From Deltaproteobacteria bacterium (GTDB lineage: Bacteria; Desulfobacterota; UBA8473), in assembly GCA_030621455.1 (NCBI GenBank), contig JAUXHQ010000180.1, positions 1 to 5,033 on the forward strand: 5,033 nt of DNA, in the 5' to 3' direction. The translations under genes were made by a program, and so were the position numbers. The notes below the pieces were generated by a model. It was not told the origin of the DNA. It worked only from the letters and a program-made list of their open reading frames with translations, and did not search any database. Numbering within the stretch: the first letter of the stretch is position 1; every line of letters begins with the position of its first letter. This document shows, piece after piece, positions 1 through 5,033 of the stretch.

Positions 1-2
1 GC

Positions 3-58
3 AAGCTATTAAGCTATTAAGCTATTAAGCTATTAAGCTATTAAGCTGATAAGCTGAT
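3..58. repeat. Octamer tandem repeat, seven units
   Basis: Five perfect copies of AAGCTATT (3-42) are followed by two copies of the variant AAGCTGAT (43-58), and the pattern then decays into AAGTCGAA. The array may continue beyond the left edge of the window. Each unit pair brings in the small dyads AGCT and TTAA every eight bases. The unit length is not a multiple of three, and no gene reads through it. It lies downstream of the GGDEF gene. A variable-number simple repeat is the likeliest reading; no function is evident. Confidence 0.93.
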
Positions 59-67
59 AAGTCGAAC

Positions 68-110
68 AGCCTCAACGGCTTAACAGCCAACAGCTCGCCC
101 GAAGGGCGCT
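68..110. other. Cluster of small alternative hairpins downstream of the GGDEF gene
   Basis: AGCC (68-71), GGCT (77-80) and AGCC (85-88) can pair as 68-71/77-80 or as 77-80/85-88, which exclude each other. A third hairpin pairs CGCCC (96-100) with GGGCG (104-108) around GAA, extended by AG/CT across a two-base bulge (92-110). The hexamer AACAGC occurs three times (65-70, 82-87, 89-94), so the pairing may simply reflect degenerate repetition. Read in the direction of the GGDEF transcript, no run of T follows any stem, so this is not a convincing intrinsic terminator, although it could still mark or protect the mRNA 3' end. Confidence 0.35.
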
Positions 111-176
111 AACTTGACAGGCATGACAGTTGTCTCTGGAGACCAGGGGGATAAGAGACGAGATGAAACGCACTGG

Positions 177-845
177 TCAAGGATTTATGAGCAATGCTTC
201 CCTCTCCTCATCCGTGACCCCTGCAGGCACCGCAGCCTTAGCCTTTTCGTAGCAAACGCAATTACGGCCCTTTCTTTTAGCTTCCAGGAGAAACCGGTCC
301 GTTCGTTTGATAAAGGCCTCAACCGACAGGTTTTCCAGGCCCTCATACAAATCCACTCCAAAGCTGGCCGTAAGTCTTACCAGCTCACCTTCAAGCTGCA
401 CTGGAGATTCGGCCAGCAGAAGACGCAGACGTTGTGCCATGCGAACTGCCTGAGGTAGATATGCCCCTGGGAGTATAATGGCAAACTCCTCACCGCCGTA
501 CCGGCAGGGTATGTCGATACGCCTTATGCTCTCACGCCAGACCCTGCTTGCCCACTGCAACGCCTCGTTGCCGCATTCGTGGCCGTAGGTATCGTTTATC
601 CGTTTAAAGTGGTCCAAGTCAATCATAACAAGACACACGGATAAGCTTGCCCGTCGGGCGCGTTCCATCTCTCTCTCCAAGGCCACAAAAAGGTAACTGA
701 GATTGAAGAACCCGGTAAGCACGTCTATCTGAGTGAGCTGTTGTAGCCTCTTGCACTCATTTTTTAAACGCCGAAGCTCTTCCACAAGGGGACATTCCCG
801 GTCATCTAAGGGGCACGCTTCTCTTGTCTCAAGAAGCTGATCCAA
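177..845 (-). CDS. Single-domain GGDEF diguanylate cyclase
   Basis: The predicted enzyme condenses two GTP into the second messenger c-di-GMP in the cytoplasm. It is 222 residues from a TTG start at 845. I prefer that start because AAAGGAGG (858-851) lies five bases upstream; an in-frame TTG at 875 would add ten residues but has no good ribosome site and lies only about 20 bases from the predicted transcription start. Numbered from 845: a short N-terminal part (1-40) with CPL pairs at C11 and C18 and a probable coiled-coil helix, then the GGDEF domain with DVLTG (41-45), metal Asp D76, guanine contact N84, inhibitory RxxD (R108-D111), active-site GGEEF (117-121) and the terminal TDR...GRN motif (182-195). 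There is no membrane segment, signal peptide or sensory domain, so input probably comes through expression level, the N-terminal cysteines or a partner. The residue matching PleD D344 is N93. Family confidence is high; the trigger is unknown. Confidence 0.93.
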   Translation of the reverse strand: MDQLLETREACPLDDRECPLVEELRRLKNECKRLQQLTQIDVLTGFFNLSYLFVALEREMERARRASLSVCLVMIDLDHFKRINDTYGHECGNEALQWASRVWRESIRRIDIPCRYGGEEFAIILPGAYLPQAVRMAQRLRLLLAESPVQLEGELVRLTASFGVDLYEGLENLSVEAFIKRTDRFLLEAKRKGRNCVCYEKAKAAVPAGVTDEEREALLINP

Positions 846-850
846 TCGGA

Positions 851-858
851 CCTCCTTT
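851..858 (-). promoter_or_regulatory. Strong Shine-Dalgarno site that fixes the GGDEF start
   Basis: The minus strand reads AAAGGAGG here, followed by TCCGA and then TTG at 845-843. This near-perfect anti-16S match at five-base spacing favours the TTG at 845 over the longer in-frame TTG at 875, although the AAAGGAGG itself lies inside the longer reading. Confidence 0.8.
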
Positions 859-901
859 GAGAAGTCAAATTGCAACCACCAGAATAGGTGGCTTGTAAAA
901 C

Positions 902-930
902 AGTATATGATAAAGACACTTGTGTGTCAA
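902..930 (-). promoter_or_regulatory. Sigma-70 promoter of the GGDEF gene
   Basis: On the minus strand a perfect -35 box TTGACA (930-925) is separated by exactly 17 bases from the -10 box TATACT (907-902), which matches five of six consensus positions. Transcription should start near 895, leaving an untranslated leader of about 50 bases before the TTG at 845, with the Shine-Dalgarno site inside it. The promoter lies about 200 bases beyond the mrfB stop, so the cyclase can be expressed independently of the repair genes. Confidence 0.8.
915..928. promoter_or_regulatory. Operator-like palindrome over the -35 box and spacer
   Basis: GACAC (915-919) and GTGTC (924-928) form a perfect inverted repeat around a four-base centre. 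It covers four bases of the -35 hexamer and the upstream part of the spacer of the GGDEF promoter. A dimeric repressor bound here would block RNA polymerase. I do not recognise the site as that of a known regulator family, and no regulator gene lies in the window. Confidence 0.45.
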
Positions 931-1025
931 TGGGGTAACTTCCCAATATTACCTTGGCATCTTTCATGCAACATCAAAAGTAGTTTACACTTTTCCTAAC
1001 TTGTGCGGTTACACAAAAAGTTACA

Positions 1026-1135
1026 AGTGCCTAAAGTTAATTCATTCTGCTTATTTTATAAACCAGATCTTGGTCAGAATCAGTAGTGTTTTGGAGCGTA
1101 TCCCTTAATTTTAGGCACTTCAAACTTTAGGCACT
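1026..1135. repeat. 110-base segment bounded by 13-base inverted repeats (MITE-like or structured 3' end)
   Basis: AGTGCCTAAAGTT at 1026-1038 is the exact reverse complement of the bases at 1123-1135. The 84 bases between them hold no convincing gene. The right arm lies inside the end of mrfB and encodes its final Ser-Ala and TAA stop. In the mrfB transcript the arms could close a long stem around the 3' region, and a T5 run follows the distal arm at 1019-1015. No target-site duplication is visible beside the arms (TTACA on the left, CATTG on the right), so a transposed origin is unproven. Confidence 0.5.
1110..1135. repeat. Direct repeat of TTTAGGCACT, 16-base period
   Basis: TTTAGGCACT occurs at 1110-1119 and again at 1126-1135, with a third, inverted copy at 1026-1035. 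The copy at 1110-1119 can compete with 1126-1135 for pairing with the inverted copy. This pattern suggests a degenerate intergenic repeat family that has spread up to and into the mrfB stop codon. Confidence 0.6.
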
Positions 1136-2431
1136 CATTGTTTCATTACATCTCTTGATTTTTGTCACCAACCTATCCCTCCTATGTTCTAGAGGTTCCC
1201 TCCACTTCCGAATATGCCCGAAAAACACCAACGCCTCCTCAACAAGGACCAAGGCGTTATGGTAGTCCCCCACTTTATGTTCCCGGTACTTGGCCAGTTC
1301 TTCATGTACAAACGGGTCAACCGGAGGACATGCCAGCATATCCTCCCAAAACCCAACAGCTAGTCCGTAGTCACCCGCCTTCTTTGCAGCGCTGCTCCAC
1401 TCTCGCTTAAGCAAATACGCGATCCGTTCGTTATCGGTCAGGTCCAGACCATGTTCCCAAAGACGACAGGCAGCCGCGTAATCCGATTTTGCCATGATCC
1501 TGCCGAGTGTCAAGAACTCCCATGGGGTGAATTCAGAAATGGCTTCCTGCCGGTGTATACCTTGAAGAAGAAGTGTGACGAGGGTCACCATGCTCAAGAT
1601 ATCAAGACGGTTGTGATGAAACACCCCGGCCAAAGGCCTAGCGTTGCCGTCACGGATAAACCCATGATATATGGCTGGGATCTCACACCCAGGTATGTCC
1701 CCCTGTCGCTCAAATCCCAGGACCTCTCTCTCTATGTTGGAAAGGGAACACGACCCGATCCGTGGTTTGAAAACACTGCGGCTTGTGGCAAGGAGGTCCC
1801 AGTGGGGGATGCAGGCAAAAGGAAAGGACTCACGGCACAGGATGAAGCGGGTAGCTAAGAGGTTCAGATCAAAGGCCTTTCCATTGAAAGTTACGAGCCA
1901 GCTCTTATCTCCGACCAACCTGCTGACAAGGCTGAGAAGGGCCGGCTCCTCGTGAAAGTCCCGCATAAAATATTGATAAACGCTGAAGCCTTTGGCTGTA
2001 AAAAATCCTGCGCCCACGAGAAAGGCATATGTGCCGGTTCCACCGCTTAACCCCGTTGTTTCGGTATCCAAGAAAATGGCATCACTCAGTGATAGCGGTC
2101 TTGCCGGGGGAGTACCCAATAGGATTGGGAGCCGTTTTGTAGGGGCATTCAGAAGGGCATCGAGCTTTCTTATGCCGTGCCGGAAGTCCGGAGGGTAGTG
2201 ATACTCCGTCACAAATGCCGGACCTGATTGAGTTTCTACCTCACTGCCGTGAAGTATCTCCTCAAGATTTGAAGGCTCCCCCTGTGGTCGTAGACTCCTT
2301 ACATGAGGCTTATTGGCGAGTATCCTATCTAGCTGAGCCCGCAAGGCCTTAATTTTAAGAGCCTTGTCGTTACTGTTGCGGTTGGTGGCGGAGGAATCAA
2401 ATATGGCATCGAGACGGTCACGTAAATTCAT
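1127..2431 (-). CDS. mrfB: MrfB/YprB-type DEDDh exonuclease with TPR-like C-terminus
   Basis: A predicted metal-dependent 3'-5' exonuclease that works with the MrfA helicase on DNA damage. It is 434 residues, close to the Bacillus protein. After a variable N-terminus (1-110) comes the RNase H-like nuclease fold: Exo I FLDTETTGL with D122 and E124, followed by the family-typical GGTGTYAFLVG stretch (130-140); Exo II FNGKAFD with D188; and Exo III H272-x4-D277. All four acidic residues and the histidine are present. Residues about 305-405 form helical repeats resembling TPRs, likely a protein-contact surface. The start ATG at 2431-2429 overlaps the mrfA stop by one base (TAATG), with AAGG seven bases upstream. 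A longer in-frame ATG at 2524 would add 31 residues but lies well inside mrfA and has no family support. The stop and last two codons lie in a repeat arm. The nuclease family is clear; lesion specificity is inferred from Bacillus. Confidence 0.93.
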   Translation of the reverse strand: MNLRDRLDAIFDSSATNRNSNDKALKIKALRAQLDRILANKPHVRSLRPQGEPSNLEEILHGSEVETQSGPAFVTEYHYPPDFRHGIRKLDALLNAPTKRLPILLGTPPARPLSLSDAIFLDTETTGLSGGTGTYAFLVGAGFFTAKGFSVYQYFMRDFHEEPALLSLVSRLVGDKSWLVTFNGKAFDLNLLATRFILCRESFPFACIPHWDLLATSRSVFKPRIGSCSLSNIEREVLGFERQGDIPGCEIPAIYHGFIRDGNARPLAGVFHHNRLDILSMVTLVTLLLQGIHRQEAISEFTPWEFLTLGRIMAKSDYAAACRLWEHGLDLTDNERIAYLLKREWSSAAKKAGDYGLAVGFWEDMLACPPVDPFVHEELAKYREHKVGDYHNALVLVEEALVFFGHIRKWREPLEHRRDRLVTKIKRCNETMSA

Positions 2432-2442
2432 TACCCGGCCTT
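2429..2442 (-). promoter_or_regulatory. mrfA-mrfB stop/start overlap with ribosome site
   Basis: On the minus strand AAGG (2442-2439) is followed seven bases later by TAATG, in which the TAA of mrfA (2433-2431) and the ATG of mrfB (2431-2429) share one A. The weak Shine-Dalgarno and the one-base overlap point to termination-reinitiation coupling, which tends to keep the two products in fixed ratio. Confidence 0.75.
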
Positions 2443-4872
2443 CAAGATCAAGTGGAAAAGGGCAAGCGCCACATCCTTGGACAGGATACCCATTTCCGAT
2501 GCCGGTCCAACACACGAAGGGCATCCTTTCTTACAGGTACACCGGTCAAGCGCGGTCATCGCCTCGCTCAGAAGTCTTCCGTGGAGGTCGAATAACTTCG
2601 GAGAGAAGCCCACACCTCCAGGATAATTATCATAAATAAAAAGACTGGGGTCAAAGGCATCGATGGTATCCGGACTGATTTCCCGGTTTTCACCCACTGA
2701 TAAAACCTTCCGCTTTCCCTGCTCATGTTTAACAAACCAGCGGAAGGACTTGTCCCCAACGGAGTAGTTGATATCCCTGAGATCGCACATGAGATGTATG
2801 GCAGCCACGTGGTGAAGGAGATAGCCTATACCGAGAAGTCCGTCCACGAGTTCAGCGCGGCTGTAAGGGAAATCCTCTAGGACGTGGAGGGGAATGGTAA
2901 ACCAGTAAGCCGTGGTGTGTATATGGTCTTCCGGTATATTGACTTCTCCGTATCCCACATTTTCCGAGGTATAGTACCGTATCTTTTTAAAACCCACGAC
3001 CCTCGAAACCACTTGGACCTCACCATGTTCCACCAGTAGACGGTCCTTCCTGGCGCTTTCAAACTCGTCCAGGACCTTAACGTTCGTGTGACTCATGGCA
3101 TCTGTGTAATAGTCTACGGATACGGGATGCACATACGCCTTACAACGTTCCCAGTCCAGTTCATCCACATGGTACTGCCGGCTCTCCACCATGTAAATAG
3201 CATCTTTGTGGATCATAAAGGGTGCGGATGTATAGTCCGCCTCAGCGATGACCTGAGGCTCCTGCCCTGAGGTGTCCACAATCACAAAGTTCTGATTTGT
3301 GACGGAGCGAAGGCTGATCTCATTTGCCGGATAACTCTCCGCCGACCAGTGGAAACGGGTGCCCGCCCGATGCAGGATACCCTTTTCCTCCAGATAAGAA
3401 AGGATTCCGCCCAGGTCTTCTGTGCCAAAAAACTCTTCCGTCTCAAACGGTAATTCAAAGGCGGCACACTTGATATGACTCACCAGGATAAGTAGATTGT
3501 CAGGGTTGATCCGTCCATGTTCCGGGGGCCGTCCGAAGAGATAGTCGGGGTTGTTGACCATAAACTGGTCGAGGGGGTTGGAACGGGATACCAATATGGA
3601 TAATGAGGACCCTTTTCTCCGGCCGGCCCTCCCGGATTGCTGCCACGTGGAAGCAATAGTCCCGGGATAGCCGGCAAGAATAGAGACCTCCAGAGCGCCT
3701 ACGTCTATCCCTAGTTCCAGGGCGTTGGTAGAGACGACGCCCATGACGGAACGATCCCGCAAACCTTGTTCAATTCGTCTTCTCAAACGGGGAAGATATC
3801 CCCCCCGGTACCCTGTTATACTGCCCGACTCGATTTCTTTCCGGTCAAACTTGTCTTTCAAGTATTTGGTCAACACCTCCACATTAAGCCGGCTCGTTGT
3901 AAATACTATAGTCTGGAGTTCATTTCTCAGGCACAGGGTGGCCAGATGTCTCGCTTCATTGAGGAAACTTGCTCGTATTCCCAGCTCGCTGTTCACCACC
4001 GGCGGGTTATAAAGGACCACATACTTTCGTGGGATCGGAGCACCACTTTTTTCAATGAGAACAATATCCTCCTCAATGAGTCTGCTGGAAAGCTCTGCCG
4101 GGTTCGCAATAGTAGCAGAGCAAAGAATAAAGGAGGGGTTGGAATTATAGAAACGGCAAATCCTTTTAAGCCTTCGCATGAGGTTGGTAAAATGACTCCC
4201 AAAAACCCCCCGATACGTGTGCATCTCATCAATAACCACAAAATGCAGGTTCGAAAACAGCATTTGCCATTTGGTATGGTGAGGTAAGATGGCCGTATGG
4301 AGCATATCCGGGTTAGTGAGCACAATGTGCCCATATTCCCTGATCGCCGCCCGGGCATCAGCCGGGGTATCTCCGTCATAGGTGAAGGTCTTGATATCGA
4401 GATCAAGGTCTGTGATCAGGCTTTGTAACGCGTGCATCTGGTCCTGGGAAAGCGCCTTGGTGGGAAAAAGGTAAAGCGCCCGGGTTTCAGGACGTTTCAG
4501 GACACGATTGAGGACTGGGAGGTTATAACAAAGGGTCTTTCCCGAGGCCGTAGGTGTGACCACCACGGGATTATTGCCGGCATAGACCGCTTCAAAGGTT
4601 TCCCGCTGGTGCGTATAAAGACCGGTGATCTCCCGTTGTCTCAATACCGCAACGATCCGCGGATCTACACTCTCAGGGAAACCGGCAAAACGACCCGGTT
4701 GTTCATCAACAACACGACAGGCAGTAATATTGCGACCGAATCGTTTGGATGTCCTGATCTGATCCACCAATTCGTCAACGGTCAATTTTCTGGGCGCTAT
4801 TTCTACTGCATCACATTTCAAAGATTGTTGATTTTCCCCTTGTCTCACACGTTCCACCCTTCGTCCAACCAT
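2431..4872 (-). CDS. mrfA: MrfA/YprA-type superfamily 2 DNA helicase with DUF1998
   Basis: A predicted ATP-driven 3'-5' DNA helicase. The Bacillus homologue acts with MrfB in removing mitomycin C lesions. It is 813 residues, somewhat longer than the roughly 750 of Bacillus MrfA. Motifs in order: YTHQ (86-89), Walker A TPTASGKT (106-113), FPTKAL (136-141), TNPDML (186-191), Walker B DEMH (215-218), SAT (252-254), STNALELGIDVG (381-392) and QQSGRAGRR (411-419). The C-terminal part carries the DUF1998 signature YDNYPGGVG (747-755) and a CxCx3Cx2C cluster (C778, C780, C784, C787), which probably binds metal. No motif is missing and there is no frameshift. It is the first gene of the operon with mrfB. 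The ATG at 4872 has a stop immediately upstream in frame, so the gene cannot extend, but it lacks a clear ribosome site; a GTG at 4848 is a plausible alternative. Other DUF1998 helicases take part in phage defence, but adjacency to a YprB nuclease favours the repair role. Confidence 0.95.
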   Translation of the reverse strand: MVGRRVERVRQGENQQSLKCDAVEIAPRKLTVDELVDQIRTSKRFGRNITACRVVDEQPGRFAGFPESVDPRIVAVLRQREITGLYTHQRETFEAVYAGNNPVVVTPTASGKTLCYNLPVLNRVLKRPETRALYLFPTKALSQDQMHALQSLITDLDLDIKTFTYDGDTPADARAAIREYGHIVLTNPDMLHTAILPHHTKWQMLFSNLHFVVIDEMHTYRGVFGSHFTNLMRRLKRICRFYNSNPSFILCSATIANPAELSSRLIEEDIVLIEKSGAPIPRKYVVLYNPPVVNSELGIRASFLNEARHLATLCLRNELQTIVFTTSRLNVEVLTKYLKDKFDRKEIESGSITGYRGGYLPRLRRRIEQGLRDRSVMGVVSTNALELGIDVGALEVSILAGYPGTIASTWQQSGRAGRRKGSSLSILVSRSNPLDQFMVNNPDYLFGRPPEHGRINPDNLLILVSHIKCAAFELPFETEEFFGTEDLGGILSYLEEKGILHRAGTRFHWSAESYPANEISLRSVTNQNFVIVDTSGQEPQVIAEADYTSAPFMIHKDAIYMVESRQYHVDELDWERCKAYVHPVSVDYYTDAMSHTNVKVLDEFESARKDRLLVEHGEVQVVSRVVGFKKIRYYTSENVGYGEVNIPEDHIHTTAYWFTIPLHVLEDFPYSRAELVDGLLGIGYLLHHVAAIHLMCDLRDINYSVGDKSFRWFVKHEQGKRKVLSVGENREISPDTIDAFDPSLFIYDNYPGGVGFSPKLFDLHGRLLSEAMTALDRCTCKKGCPSCVGPASEMGILSKDVALALFHLILKAG
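4846..4861 (-). promoter_or_regulatory. Alternative mrfA start: GTG with upstream AAGGGTGG
   Basis: On the minus strand AAGGGTGG (4861-4854) precedes an in-frame GTG (4848-4846) by five bases. Starting here would give 805 residues. The annotated ATG at 4872 is preceded by CACCTGTGA, which contains no purine-rich ribosome site. The first 25 or so residues are poorly conserved in this family, so either start leaves every helicase motif intact. Confidence 0.35.
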
Positions 4873-5033
4873 TCACAGGTGTCAGTTTTCAGGAGTGGGA
4901 AACAAAAAATCCAAAATCTGAACGCTGTGAACGGTTACACCGGCTACTGTTGCCCTGTTCTCCAGTGTCGTGTCAATTGGAAAATGACGCATCTCAATTT
5001 TGTCATTCCCGCGAAGGCGGGAATCCAGGAGGT
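4873..5033. other. Upstream region of mrfA, promoter not resolved
   Basis: This 161-base stretch should contain the promoter of the mrfA-mrfB operon. The minus strand has a perfect TTGACA (4976-4971), but at 16-19 bases downstream I see only poor -10 candidates such as AACAGT. An A/T-rich stretch lies at about 4900-4918. GAAC occurs twice as a direct repeat (4920-4923 and 4929-4932), which is not the inverted arrangement of a LexA box. No gene is evident here on either strand. Confidence 0.4.
5005..5024. repeat. Palindromic ATTCCCGC/GCGGGAAT repeat
   Basis: ATTCCCGC (5005-5012) and GCGGGAAT (5017-5024) form a perfect eight-base inverted repeat around GAAG, set in the wider TGTCATTCCCGC...GAATCCAGG context. 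The ATTCCC...GGGAAT core resembles the dRS3 repeats of Neisseria and similar dispersed palindromes in other Gram-negative genomes. There is no T-run on either side, so it is unlikely to be a simple terminator. The element may continue past the right edge of the window. Confidence 0.75.

Noticed and set aside
132..143. GTCTC/GAGAC inverted repeat after the GGDEF stop as a terminator
   Set aside because: The usable stem is about four pairs with no T-run after it on the minus strand.
1062..1074. ACCA/TGGT hairpin after mrfB as an intrinsic terminator
   Set aside because: The stem is only four base pairs and the following bases (TTATAAAAT on the minus strand) are not a proper T-run.
920..1108. 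Small plus-strand open frame of 62 codons in the intergenic region
   Set aside because: It begins with TTG without a ribosome site, runs through the operator-like palindrome and one inverted-repeat arm, and resembles no protein I recognise.
2432..2524. 31-codon N-terminal extension of mrfB
   Set aside because: It would overlap the mrfA coding end including its four-cysteine cluster, while the ATG at 2431 sits in a classic TAATG overlap and matches the expected start of the family.
3766..4287. Plus-strand open frame of 173 codons
   Set aside because: It lies wholly antisense to conserved helicase motifs of mrfA and its translation shows no recognisable domain; it is a shadow of the real gene.
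4920..4932. GAAC...GAAC as a LexA box upstream of mrfA
   Set aside because: The two GAAC copies are in direct orientation, whereas LexA sites are inverted; Bacillus mrfAB is also described as independent of LexA.
4932..4940. Nine-base CGGTTACAC shared with 1006-1014 as a common regulatory site
   Set aside because: Dozens of chance nine-base matches are expected within a window of this size, and the two copies do not sit at matching distances from promoters.

Overview
The window holds three protein genes, all on the minus strand: a two-gene DNA-repair operon (mrfA then mrfB) and, beyond it, a separately promoted diguanylate cyclase gene. Order along the plus coordinates is: a short tandem repeat and hairpin cluster (1-176), the GGDEF gene (177-845), a 281-base intergenic region with a promoter, an operator-like palindrome and a repeat element (846-1126), mrfB (1127-2431), mrfA (2431-4872), and a 161-base upstream region ending in a palindromic repeat (4873-5033).

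mrfA encodes a superfamily 2 DEAD/DEAH-type helicase with a C-terminal DUF1998 region and a four-cysteine cluster. mrfB encodes a DEDDh exonuclease of the YprB family with TPR-like C-terminal repeats. The stop of mrfA and the start of mrfB share one base (TAATG), so the two are almost certainly co-transcribed and translationally coupled. Their homologues in Bacillus subtilis (MrfA/YprA and MrfB/YprB) act together in a mitomycin C lesion repair pathway that is independent of the UvrABC system. All catalytic motifs of both proteins are intact here, so a working helicase-nuclease pair is the natural inference.

The third gene encodes a small single-domain diguanylate cyclase. It has an intact GGEEF motif and an inhibitory RxxD site, but the second guanine-contact position is Asn instead of Asp. 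It has its own near-consensus sigma-70 promoter (TTGACA, 17 bases, TATACT) with a perfect inverted repeat across the -35 and spacer. It is therefore probably regulated apart from the repair operon.

The organism is a bacterium with roughly balanced base composition. The GGDEF family type, the ATTCCCGC/GCGGGAAT palindrome and the short degenerate intergenic repeats suggest a Gram-negative anaerobe of the Desulfobacterota or Nitrospirota kind. That placement is an impression, not a demonstration. I see no tRNA, rRNA, CRISPR array or transposase gene. The most unusual non-coding feature is a 110-base segment bounded by 13-base inverted repeats that supplies the last codons and stop of mrfB.
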